Assembly (NCBI RefSeq): GCF_039538005.1
Contig: NZ_BAABBO010000024.1
Coordinates: forward strand, 1-64,000
Direction: 5' to 3'
DNA length: 64,000 bases
Source of the DNA: Allohahella marinimesophila
Lineage (GTDB): Bacteria; Pseudomonadota; Gammaproteobacteria; Pseudomonadales; Oleiphilaceae
Below, one piece after another: positions 26,118 to 34,225 of the stretch (positions are counted from its first letter, which is position 1; every line of letters begins with the position of its first letter). The translations under genes and the position numbers were made by a program. Under the pieces are notes generated by a model. That model saw only the letters and a list, made by a program, of their open reading frames with translations, was not told the DNA's origin and did no database searches.

Positions 26118-26141
26118 TAATTCAAACAAGCGTATGAATTA
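26118..26141. promoter_or_regulatory. inverted repeat, candidate operator for fadBA
   Basis: TAATTCA (26118-26124) and TGAATTA (26135-26141) are perfect seven-base arms around a ten-base spacer, in the AT-rich centre of the gap about 180 bases before fadB. It also sits between two copies of TTAGCGC (26107 and 26140). It does not match the PsrA or FadR consensus that I know. Confidence 0.35.
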
Positions 26142-26188
26142 GCGCTGGGTCGGGCACCACGTCCGATTCGAATTAAAAGCTGCTACGA

Positions 26189-26214
26189 GTCCCGATAACG
26201 GTATACTTCGGGAC
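26189..26214 (+). promoter_or_regulatory. inverted repeat with GTATAC palindromes before fadB
   Basis: GTCCCG (26189-26194) pairs with CGGGAC (26209-26214), and the palindrome GTATAC occurs at 26201-26206 and again at 26215-26220, 14 bases apart. The block ends about 100 bases before the fadB start and could be an operator or a leader hairpin. Confidence 0.35.
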
Positions 26215-26323
26215 GTATACGTACTTCGCGTAGGTACCTTGGTCCTCCCTTCATCTAATGGATAGACAAAAGGGGCGCCGCTGGGCCATTAACCCGTGCT
26301 CAACAAAGCTTGGAGAAGAGTTG

Positions 26324-28471
26324 ATGATTTACGAAGGTAAAGCCATCACGGTAAAACTGATCGATGACGGAATAGCTGTCCTGACATTTGATTTACAGGG
26401 TGAATCGGTAAACAAGTTCAACCGGTTGACCATTGAAGAACTCGGCGAGGCGGCTGCCAAGCTTGGTAACGCCAATGACGTCAAGGGTCTTATCGTCACA
26501 AGTGCCAAGGATGTATTCATCGTTGGTGCCGACATTACAGAATTCAAGGAACTCTTCAAAGGGTCCGAAGAAGAGCTGGTGGCCAACAATCTCAAGGCCA
26601 ACAGCGTATTCAGCGCGATCGAAGATCTGCCTTTTCCAACGCTGACGATCATCAACGGTATCGCGCTTGGCGGCGGTTTTGAAATGTGTCTGGCTACTGA
26701 CTATCGCATCATGTCTTCGAAGGCGAAAGTTGGATTGCCTGAAGTCAAGCTCGGCATATTTCCTGGCTTTGGTGGCACGGTTCGTCTGTCACGTGTCATT
26801 GGTGCAGACAATGCCATCGAATGGATCTGTGCTGGCGGCGAGAAGCGGCCTGAACAGGCTTTGAAGGATAAGGCTGTCGATGCGGTGATTGCACCTGATG
26901 CCCTCATGGATGCGGCCAAGACTACTATGAAGCGTCTCATCGACGGTTCACTGGATTACAAAGAGCGCCGAGAAGAGAAGAAAGGCAAGCTGCAGCTCAA
27001 TGCCATGGAAAGCATGATGACCTTCGAAACTGCGAAGGGCTTCGTGGCAGGCCAGGCTGGCCGCAACTATCCGGCGCCAGTGGAAGCCATCAAGGTCATG
27101 CAGAAGCATGCCGGCATGACTCGCGACAAGGCGATCGAAGTTGAAGCCAAGGGTTTTGCCAAAATGGCGAAAACACCCGTTGCCGCAGCACTCGTTGGCC
27201 TGTTCCTGAACGATCAGGAACTGAAGAAGAAAGCCAAGGCATATGACAAGCAGGCACTGCCTGTCAATCGTGCCGCAGTGCTCGGTGCTGGCATCATGGG
27301 CGGCGGTGTTGCATTCCAGTCTGCACTGAAAGGCACGCCAATCGTCATGAAAGACATCGCTCAGGCGGGTCTGGATCTTGGTCTGAAAGAAGCCAAGGGC
27401 CTGCTCACCAAGCGCGTTTCTCGTGGCAAGATGACTGCCGAGCAGATGGCTGACGTTCTCAACAAGATCAACCCTGCGCTTGGCTACGGTGACTTCAAGA
27501 GCGTCGACCTCGTTGTCGAAGCCGTTGTAGAGAACCCGAAGGTCAAGGATGCGGTACTACGTGAAGTAGAGGACGTCGTTCGTGAAGATACGATCCTGAC
27601 TTCTAATACGTCTACGATCTCGATTACCCGTCTGGCGCAGAACCTGAAGCGTCCTGAAAACTTCTGCGGCATGCACTTCTTCAACCCGGTGCACATGATG
27701 CCGCTGGTCGAAGTCATCCGTGGCGAGAAGACCAGCGAGCAGGCAATTGCCACTACCGTGGCGTACGCCAAGGCCATGGGCAAGAATCCGATCGTGGTCA
27801 ACGACTGCCCGGGCTTCCTGGTCAACCGTATCCTGTTCCCTTACTTCGGTGGCTTCAACCTGCTGGTTCGTGACGGCGCTGACTACAAGCAGTGCGACAA
27901 GGTCATGGAGCGTTTCGGTTGGCCAATGGGCCCTGCCTACCTGCTCGACGTAGTCGGCATGGACACTGCCAAGCACGCTGGTGATGTCATGGCTGAAGGC
28001 TTCCCTGATCGTATGCAGTACAGCGAAAAGACTGCTGTAGAGCTGATGTTCGAAAACGACCGTCTCGGTCAGAAGAACGACAAGGGCTTCTACAAGTACT
28101 CGCTCGACAAGAAGGGCAAGAAGCAGAAGGCTGTTGACGAGAAAGTTGAGCAGATGCTCGGCGATGTCGTGCACAAGAAGGGCGAGTTCACCGACGAAGA
28201 GATCATCGAGCGCATGATGGTGCCACTGTGCATCGAAACCGTTCGCTGTCTTGAAGATGGAATCGTTGAGACTGCTGCCGAGGCGGATATGGGCCTGGTG
28301 TACGGTATCGGTTTCCCTCCGTTCCGTGGCGGCGCGCTGTTCTACATCGACACCATTGGTGTTGAAGAGTTCTGCAGGATCGCTGACAAGTACGAATCAC
28401 TCGGCAAGCTTTATCATCCTACTGATGGCCTGCGTGAAATGGCTAAGTCAGGCAAGAAATTCTACGGCTGA
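26324..28471 (+). CDS. fadB: FadB, fatty acid oxidation complex alpha subunit
   Basis: 715 residues, the standard length. The N-terminal enoyl-CoA hydratase/isomerase domain has the oxyanion loop NGIALGGGFEMCLATDYR with Glu120 and Glu140 as catalytic residues. The 3-hydroxyacyl-CoA dehydrogenase part starts with the Rossmann motif VLGAGIMGGGVA (about 320) and carries GMHFFNPVHMMPLVEV with the catalytic histidine. It performs the second and third steps of beta-oxidation in a complex with FadA. The ATG at 26324 starts at MIYEGKAITV and has GGAG and AGAG upstream; the open frame to 26258 adds 22 non-family residues. fadA follows after 33 bases. Confidence 0.97.
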   Translation: MIYEGKAITVKLIDDGIAVLTFDLQGESVNKFNRLTIEELGEAAAKLGNANDVKGLIVTSAKDVFIVGADITEFKELFKGSEEELVANNLKANSVFSAIEDLPFPTLTIINGIALGGGFEMCLATDYRIMSSKAKVGLPEVKLGIFPGFGGTVRLSRVIGADNAIEWICAGGEKRPEQALKDKAVDAVIAPDALMDAAKTTMKRLIDGSLDYKERREEKKGKLQLNAMESMMTFETAKGFVAGQAGRNYPAPVEAIKVMQKHAGMTRDKAIEVEAKGFAKMAKTPVAAALVGLFLNDQELKKKAKAYDKQALPVNRAAVLGAGIMGGGVAFQSALKGTPIVMKDIAQAGLDLGLKEAKGLLTKRVSRGKMTAEQMADVLNKINPALGYGDFKSVDLVVEAVVENPKVKDAVLREVEDVVREDTILTSNTSTISITRLAQNLKRPENFCGMHFFNPVHMMPLVEVIRGEKTSEQAIATTVAYAKAMGKNPIVVNDCPGFLVNRILFPYFGGFNLLVRDGADYKQCDKVMERFGWPMGPAYLLDVVGMDTAKHAGDVMAEGFPDRMQYSEKTAVELMFENDRLGQKNDKGFYKYSLDKKGKKQKAVDEKVEQMLGDVVHKKGEFTDEEIIERMMVPLCIETVRCLEDGIVETAAEADMGLVYGIGFPPFRGGALFYIDTIGVEEFCRIADKYESLGKLYHPTDGLREMAKSGKKFYG

Positions 28472-28504
28472 TTGCCGCAATACAGATTAGGACGGAGATA
28501 AGAT

Positions 28505-29677
28505 ATGAGTCTGAATCCAAGAGATGTCGTCGTTGTCGATTGCGTGCGGTCGCCAATGGGACGTGCCAAGAACGGCATATTCAAGCATACCCGAGCGGAA
28601 GATATTTCTGCTCGCCTGATCAACGCGCTGTTCGAGCGCAATGACGTCAATCCAGCTGAGGTCGAGGACCTGATCTGGGGCTGCGTCAACCAGACCAAGG
28701 AGCAGGGTTTTAACGTTGCTCGCCAGATCTCGCTGATGAGCGTGATCCCACACACTAGTTCAGCGCAGACCGTGAACAGACTGTGTGGCTCAGCCATGAC
28801 TGCGATCCACACTGCAGCACAGGCTATCATGACCAACAACGGCGAAGTCTTCGTGGTTGGTGGTGTCGAGCACATGGGCCACGTACCCATGACAGAGGGT
28901 TTCGATCATAACCCGGCTGCCAGCAAGTACAGCGCCAAGGCGTCGAACATGATGGGTCTCACTGCTGAAATGCTCGCCAAGATGCACGGCATCAACCGCC
29001 AGCAGCAGGATGAGTTCGCTGTTCGTTCACATCAGCGTGCTCACGAAGCGACTGTCGAAGGCCGCTTCAAGAACGAAATCGTTGTCATGGAAGGTCATGA
29101 CGACGACGGCGTTCCGATGCTGTGCACCGAAGACGAGACTATCCGTCCGGAAACCACGCTCGAGAGCCTTGGTCAGCTGCGTCCAGCCTTCGATCCGAAG
29201 TCTGGTACCGTGACTGCAGGTACTTCATCACAGCTCACTGACGGCGCTGCCGCCATGCTGCTGATGTCTGCCGAGCGCGCACAGGCGCTGGGTCTGAAGC
29301 CAATGGCGAAGATCCGTGCAATGGCCACTGCCGGTGTTGATGCTGCGATCATGGGCTACGGCCCGGTTCCGGCTACCAAGAAGGCGCTGAAGCGTGCTGG
29401 TCTTGAGATTTCCGACATTGATTTCTGGGAACTGAACGAAGCCTTCGCGGCGCAGTCACTGCCAGTCATCAAGGATCTGAAGCTGATGGACGTGATGAAC
29501 GACAAAGTAAACCTGAACGGCGGCGCGATCGCGCTGGGCCACCCGCTGGGTTGCTCTGGTGCACGTATCTCCACCACGCTGCTGAACATTATGGAAGCGA
29601 AGGGCGGTACCTTTGGTGTGTCCACGATGTGTATCGGTCTGGGACAGGGTATCTCTACTGTCTGGGAACGTCTTTAG
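28505..29677 (+). CDS. fadA: FadA, 3-ketoacyl-CoA thiolase
   Basis: 390 residues. It cleaves 3-ketoacyl-CoA with CoA to give acetyl-CoA and a shortened acyl-CoA, in complex with FadB. Cys94 (NRLCGSAM) is the acylated nucleophile, His in LGHPLGCSG and Cys in MCIGLGQG complete the site. GGAG lies eight bases before the ATG. It is the second gene of the fadBA operon, which closes with a strong intrinsic terminator 47 bases after the stop. The product feeds citrate synthase, encoded about 5 kb further on. Confidence 0.97.
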   Translation: MSLNPRDVVVVDCVRSPMGRAKNGIFKHTRAEDISARLINALFERNDVNPAEVEDLIWGCVNQTKEQGFNVARQISLMSVIPHTSSAQTVNRLCGSAMTAIHTAAQAIMTNNGEVFVVGGVEHMGHVPMTEGFDHNPAASKYSAKASNMMGLTAEMLAKMHGINRQQQDEFAVRSHQRAHEATVEGRFKNEIVVMEGHDDDGVPMLCTEDETIRPETTLESLGQLRPAFDPKSGTVTAGTSSQLTDGAAAMLLMSAERAQALGLKPMAKIRAMATAGVDAAIMGYGPVPATKKALKRAGLEISDIDFWELNEAFAAQSLPVIKDLKLMDVMNDKVNLNGGAIALGHPLGCSGARISTTLLNIMEAKGGTFGVSTMCIGLGQGISTVWERL

Positions 29678-29724
29678 GTCAAGCTGGGCGGTCTAAAGCC
29701 GCCCATTGGTCTATGAAGTGAGTG

Positions 29725-29750
29725 AAGCCGGCCATTTGCGCCGGCTTTTT
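29725..29750 (+). terminator. intrinsic terminator of fadBA
   Basis: AAGCCGG (29725-29731) and CCGGCTT (29741-29747) form a seven-pair stem with a nine-base loop, running straight into TTTTT at 29746-29750. It lies between fadA and the convergent coiled-coil gene. Confidence 0.88.
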
Positions 29751-29778
29751 CATGCCTGGTATCCTGCCGATGGCATGC

Positions 29779-30498
29779 TCATTCAATATCGAGTTCGTCG
29801 TCGTCGGCCTCTGGCTTAGTGTTGCTCGTAGTCGAACTCTGCGTGCTCTCGGCAGCTTTTATCTGGTCAGTGAGCCGTCGAACGGCTTCATTTTTCTCGG
29901 TAGTGCCAAGTGAGCTGCGTTTGTAAACGTCCCGTGCTTTTTTCAATTGGCCGATAGCCTCGCGTCGCTTGTCGGCCTGCAGCAGTTGGTCAGCGTGATA
30001 TTCATGCGAGCGAATCTGAACCGTCAGCTTGAGCTGCTCCAGGTGCTCGAGCTGTTGTTGATATGCTTCGGCCGACAGGCGCGCTCTGAGCTTGAGTCTC
30101 AGAAGCTTGTTCCCAAGCGTTCGCAGACCCTCCAGGGCTGCTCTCATCTGGCCATCGCTGTGCATCACCCGCTCGCCGGATGGTCTGAGTCTGCCTTCCT
30201 CCAGAGCGTGGAGCTGGCCTTTCAGGTCTTCCAGTTGCTGCAGTGCCCCTGGAAGACCCAGTGATATCAGCTCTTTCTGAATCTCGATCAGGGCGATAGT
30301 CATGGCCACGGCAATATCAGCCCGATCATCGACCTGCAGAATAAGCGCAACGGCATTTTCATAGTCCTGACGTCGCTGCAGCAGGGCCTTGATTTTTGCC
30401 GCTCTGTGCTGCGCAGCCTGTTGTCTTGCATACAGAACAGCGCTCACAACTACAGAAACGAACATGATGCCGAGGAGTACAACAACGAGTGTAGTCAT
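29779..30498 (-). CDS. membrane-anchored coiled-coil protein of the fadA-topA interval
   Basis: 239 residues. One N-terminal membrane helix (MTTLVVVLLGIMFVSVVVSAVLY) is followed by long charged helices with heptad spacing (KIKALLQRRQDYENAVALILQ; LRLKLRARLSAEAYQQQLEHLEQLKLTVQIR) and an acidic tail (KPEADDDELDIE). No catalytic motif is visible. A protein of this kind sits between fadA and topA in Pseudomonas, as I recall, so it is a conserved neighbour of unknown function. The start codon at 30498 has no good ribosome site. It is divergent from topA, 129 bases away. Confidence 0.72.
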   Translation of the reverse strand: MTTLVVVLLGIMFVSVVVSAVLYARQQAAQHRAAKIKALLQRRQDYENAVALILQVDDRADIAVAMTIALIEIQKELISLGLPGALQQLEDLKGQLHALEEGRLRPSGERVMHSDGQMRAALEGLRTLGNKLLRLKLRARLSAEAYQQQLEHLEQLKLTVQIRSHEYHADQLLQADKRREAIGQLKKARDVYKRSSLGTTEKNEAVRRLTDQIKAAESTQSSTTSNTKPEADDDELDIE

Positions 30499-30627
30499 AA
30501 GAAAGAGGCACGAAAAACAAGCAATTGAGGTAACTGAAGCTTAGCCTCGATTCCGCGGGTATGCTTGATTATTGTAGGCCAACACCTTATATATGACGCC
30601 AAATCGAATTAAGAGACCAGTTTCTGA

Positions 30628-33267
30628 ATGGCCAAATCACTCGTCATCGTAGAGTCGCCTGCAAAAGCCAAAACCATAAACAAGTACCTTGGGCCAGACT
30701 TTATCGTCAAGTCCAGCGTCGGCCACGTCCGGGATTTGCCGACGGGCGCGAGCAAGACTGACAGGAAGGCGGCAGGTAAGAAAAAGCCTGTGGCCACCAA
30801 ATCCCTGTCGGATTCGGAGAAGAAGGCCAAGGCCAAGCGGCAGCTCTTTACCAGGATGGGTGTCGACCCGGAACATGACTGGGAAGCTGAGTATGAGGTC
30901 CTCCCCGGCAAGGAAAAAGTGGTTGAAGAGCTCAGGCGGCTAGCCAAGACGGCAGACCATATCTATCTCGCAACGGATCTCGATCGCGAAGGGGAGGCCA
31001 TAGCGTGGCACCTGAGGGAGCTGATCGGTGGCGATGATGAGCGATTCCGGCGCGTCGTCTTCAACGAGATTACCAAGAACGCGATCTCGGATGCTTTCAA
31101 GGAGCCTGGCACGCTCAACATTGATCGGGTCAATGCGCAGCAGGCCAGGCGTTTTCTGGATCGGGTAGTCGGCTTCATGGTATCGCCGCTGCTATGGTCG
31201 AAAATCGCACGTGGTCTTTCAGCTGGTAGGGTGCAGTCTGTCGCCGTCAAACTGATCGTTGAGCGTGAGCGGGAAATTCGTGCCTTCGTGCCTGAAGAAT
31301 ACTGGCAGATGCACGCCGACCTCGCTGGCGAAGTCACCGACACGCTTGCAGGCGAAGGCAAGCGCACGCGGGCCCAGGCTCAGTTTGAAGTCACTCGAGT
31401 AGATGGCAAAGCCTATCGGCCGCAAAACCGCGCGGAGTCCGAAGCGTTCCAGGCTCAGCTCGAAAAAGCCGGCTACAAGATCGCCAAGCGTGAAGACAAG
31501 CCGACACAGTCGAAGCCATCCGCACCTTTTATTACCTCGACGCTGCAGCAGGGCGCCAGTAACCGGCTCGGCTTCAGCGTGAGCAAGACCATGCGTCTGG
31601 CCCAGAAGCTCTACGAAGCGGGTTATATCACCTACATGCGTACCGATTCGACCAATCTGTCTGCTGATGCCGTGTCGACAGTGCGGGATTACATCGTCGA
31701 TCAGTATGGCAAGGCCTATTGTCCAGAGAAGCCCAGAGTCTACAGCAGCAAGGAAGGCGCTCAGGAGGCTCACGAGGCGATTCGGCCGACAGACGTAAAC
31801 GTGAGCGGGGAGCAGCTGCAAAGCCTTGAGCGCGACGCTGAGCGCCTTTACACCCTCATCTGGAAGCAGTTTGTAGCTTGTCAGATGGAAAATGCCCGAT
31901 TCCAGAGCACCACACTTGTGGTCGAGGCCGGTCAGTTCGAGCTGCGAACCCGTGGTCGGGTCATGGAATTCCCGGGTTTCCTCAAGGTGCTGCCGCTGGT
32001 TGTCAAGAAAGACGAAGACGCTCAGCTGCCGCCGTTCAAGCAGGGCGATGTGCTCGACCTCGAGGCACTGAAGCCTACGCAGCATTTTACCAAACCGACA
32101 GCGCGTTTCACCGAAGCAACCCTGGTCAAGGAGCTCGAGAAGCAGGGGATAGGGCGACCATCGACCTACGCCTCCATCATTTCCACGATACAGGACCGCG
32201 GCTACGTTCGACTCGAGAACAAACGCTTTTTCGCGGAGAAGATGGGCGATATCGTCACCGACCGGCTAACGGAGTCCTTCAAGGATTTGATGAGCTATGG
32301 CTTTACGGCGAGTATGGAAGAGCGCCTTGATGCTATTGCTACCGGCAAACTGAGCTGGAAAACGGTGCTCGACGAATTCTATTCGCAGTTCAGCCAGAAT
32401 CTTGAGCATGCGGAGTCTACAGAATCCGGTATGCGTGCGAATGAAGCTGTACCTACCAGTATTGCCTGCCCGACGTGCGCAAGACCCATGCAGATCCGGA
32501 CGGCGAGTACTGGGGTGTTTCTTGGCTGTTCAGGCTACAGTCTGCCCCCCAAGGAGCGCTGCAAGACGACCCTGAACCTTACGCCGGGTGACGAAGCCAT
32601 CGCGGCTGATGATGATGAAGCCGAGGCCCAGGCGCAGCGTGAGAAGCGGCGTTGCCCGGTCTGTTCGACTGCCATGGATAACTACCTGATTGATGAGCAC
32701 CGCAAGCTGCATGTCTGTGGCAACAATCCGGATTGTCCAGGGCACGAAGTCGAAGAAGGCCATTACAAGATCAAGGGTTACGAAGGTCCGCGTCTCGAGT
32801 GCGACAAATGTGGCGCAGAAATGCAGTTGAAGAATGGTCGCTTCGGCAAGTATTTCGGCTGTACCGCCGAAGACTGTAAAAATACCCGCAAGCTGCTGCG
32901 CAATGGTGACCCTGCGCCGCCGAAGATGGATCCTGTACAGATGCCTGAGCTGAAGTGCACCAAGGTGGATGATCACTACGTGCTGCGCGATGGCGCCTCA
33001 GGGCTCTTTCTGGCCGCCAGTCAGTTTCCGAAGAACAGGGAAACCCGTGCGCCACTGGTGACCGAGCTGTTGCCGCACAAGAACGAAATAGATCCGAAAT
33101 ACGCCTATCTCATGAAGGCGCCAACCAAGGATCCAGAAGGCCGCCCGGCTGTCATCCGCTTCAGTCGCAAGACCAAGGAGCAGTATGTAATGTCAGAAAA
33201 GGATGACGGTAAACCCAGTGGCTGGGCAGCGTACTACTCAGGTAGCAAGTGGACAGTCAAAAGCTGA
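30628..33267 (+). CDS. topA: DNA topoisomerase I
   Basis: 879 residues. It relaxes negative supercoils by a 5'-phosphotyrosine intermediate. The TOPRIM domain opens with SLVIVESPAKAKTINKYLG and contains DLDREGEAIAWH with the metal-binding acidic residues; the active tyrosine is Tyr336 in ITYMRTDST. Gate and strand-binding regions include GIGRPSTYASIISTIQDRGYV. The C-terminal part has several four-Cys zinc ribbons (CPTCARPM; CPVCSTAM; CDKCGAEM), then a tail without cysteines ending WAAYYSGSKW. Length and domain order are normal for pseudomonad TopA. The ribosome site is weak. The gene converges on the HIBADH-family gene with a perfect hairpin between them. Confidence 0.97.
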   Translation: MAKSLVIVESPAKAKTINKYLGPDFIVKSSVGHVRDLPTGASKTDRKAAGKKKPVATKSLSDSEKKAKAKRQLFTRMGVDPEHDWEAEYEVLPGKEKVVEELRRLAKTADHIYLATDLDREGEAIAWHLRELIGGDDERFRRVVFNEITKNAISDAFKEPGTLNIDRVNAQQARRFLDRVVGFMVSPLLWSKIARGLSAGRVQSVAVKLIVEREREIRAFVPEEYWQMHADLAGEVTDTLAGEGKRTRAQAQFEVTRVDGKAYRPQNRAESEAFQAQLEKAGYKIAKREDKPTQSKPSAPFITSTLQQGASNRLGFSVSKTMRLAQKLYEAGYITYMRTDSTNLSADAVSTVRDYIVDQYGKAYCPEKPRVYSSKEGAQEAHEAIRPTDVNVSGEQLQSLERDAERLYTLIWKQFVACQMENARFQSTTLVVEAGQFELRTRGRVMEFPGFLKVLPLVVKKDEDAQLPPFKQGDVLDLEALKPTQHFTKPTARFTEATLVKELEKQGIGRPSTYASIISTIQDRGYVRLENKRFFAEKMGDIVTDRLTESFKDLMSYGFTASMEERLDAIATGKLSWKTVLDEFYSQFSQNLEHAESTESGMRANEAVPTSIACPTCARPMQIRTASTGVFLGCSGYSLPPKERCKTTLNLTPGDEAIAADDDEAEAQAQREKRRCPVCSTAMDNYLIDEHRKLHVCGNNPDCPGHEVEEGHYKIKGYEGPRLECDKCGAEMQLKNGRFGKYFGCTAEDCKNTRKLLRNGDPAPPKMDPVQMPELKCTKVDDHYVLRDGASGLFLAASQFPKNRETRAPLVTELLPHKNEIDPKYAYLMKAPTKDPEGRPAVIRFSRKTKEQYVMSEKDDGKPSGWAAYYSGSKWTVKS

Positions 33268-33282
33268 AGACAGGCCAGGGTC

Positions 33283-33308
33283 GGCGCTGACCAGTCTGGG
33301 TCAGCGCC
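33283..33308. other. perfect hairpin between convergent genes
   Basis: GGCGCTGACC (33283-33292) and GGTCAGCGCC (33299-33308) form a ten-pair stem with a six-base loop in the 49-base gap between topA and the HIBADH-family gene. There is no T run on either strand, so it resembles a transcript-end or 3'-stability hairpin rather than a classic terminator. Confidence 0.55.
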
Positions 33309-33316
33309 TGATCGCC

Positions 33317-34219
33317 TCAGTCTTTCCGGCTTGAAAATCTGCTCAGTAGACTTGAAGTATCCCAGCGGCCACCGCCTAGCTGCTGAACCTCACCATAAAA
33401 CTGATCCACCAGTGCTGCTACCGGCAAGTGTGCGCCATTACGACGCGCTTCATCGAGGCAAATTGCCAGATCCTTCCGCATCAGATCAACCGCGAAGCCG
33501 TGCTCGTAGTCGCCGCGGATCATACTGTCATGTCGGTTTTCCATCTGCCAGGACTGGGCTGCCCCTTTGGATATCACCTCAATCACAGCATGTTCATCCA
33601 GTCCCGCGACCGTCGCGAAGTGAATGGACTCTGCCAGGCTTTCTATCAGGCCCGCTATCGCAATCTGATTGGCCATCTTGGTCAGCTGGCCGGAGCCTGC
33701 CGGGCCCAGAAGACGTGCCATCTTCGCGTAATGTTCGATAATCGCCTGGGCTTGTCTGAAATGAGGTTCCTGGCCACCGCACATGACGGTGAGCGCACCA
33801 TTGATGGCGCCCTGCTGGCCACCGGAGACGGGAGCATCAATGAACCCGATGCCGCGTGCTTCGGCAGCTGAATTCAGTTGGCGGGCGATATCGGCAGAGG
33901 CAGTCGTATGATCGATAACGAGCGCACCGGCCGGAAGATGCGCCAGCAGACCCTCGTCGCCCAGATAAATATCTGAAAGGTCCTGGTCGTTGCCGACACA
34001 GGAAATGATGGTGCTCATCTTGCGAGCATCCCGGAGCTCGACAATACTGTGCCCCGGATGCGCCCTCAGCCAGGCTTCCGCTTTGCCCCGGCTGCGATTG
34101 TAGACGGCGACCTGCAGGCCGGCTGTCGCCAGGTGACCTGCCATAGGTGCGCCCATCACGCCTAATCCTATGAAGCAGACCTGCCTGCGATCCTCGTTCT
34201 GCAGATCGGTGTCAGCCAT
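33317..34219 (-). CDS. NAD(P)-dependent beta-hydroxyacid dehydrogenase (HIBADH/GarR family)
   Basis: 300 residues. The N-terminal Rossmann motif is FIGLGVMGAPMAGHL (about 16-30), followed by YNRSRGKAEAW. The substrate loop FIDAPVSGGQQGA and the catalytic lysine region GPAGSGQLTKMANQI are typical of 3-hydroxyisobutyrate and tartronate-semialdehyde reductases. Arg in YNRSR favours NADP, but this is inference. It starts six bases after the gltA stop on the same strand, so it is co-transcribed with citrate synthase; no valine or glyoxylate catabolic gene is nearby to fix the substrate. Confidence 0.85.
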   Translation of the reverse strand: MADTDLQNEDRRQVCFIGLGVMGAPMAGHLATAGLQVAVYNRSRGKAEAWLRAHPGHSIVELRDARKMSTIISCVGNDQDLSDIYLGDEGLLAHLPAGALVIDHTTASADIARQLNSAAEARGIGFIDAPVSGGQQGAINGALTVMCGGQEPHFRQAQAIIEHYAKMARLLGPAGSGQLTKMANQIAIAGLIESLAESIHFATVAGLDEHAVIEVISKGAAQSWQMENRHDSMIRGDYEHGFAVDLMRKDLAICLDEARRNGAHLPVAALVDQFYGEVQQLGGGRWDTSSLLSRFSSRKD

Positions 34220-34225
34220 CAGCTA

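Larger units (their letters stand above)
25804..26323. other. 520-base non-coding gap with several inverted repeats, before fadB
   Basis: No credible gene is visible. The sequence holds a nested stem near 25915-25955 (AGCGGC with GCCGCT enclosing CGACT/AGTCG) and the two inverted repeats listed separately. It must contain divergent promoters for the exported helical protein and fadB, plus a possibly long fadB leader. It is markedly more AT-rich than the flanking genes in places. A small RNA cannot be excluded; I recognised none. Confidence 0.5.
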
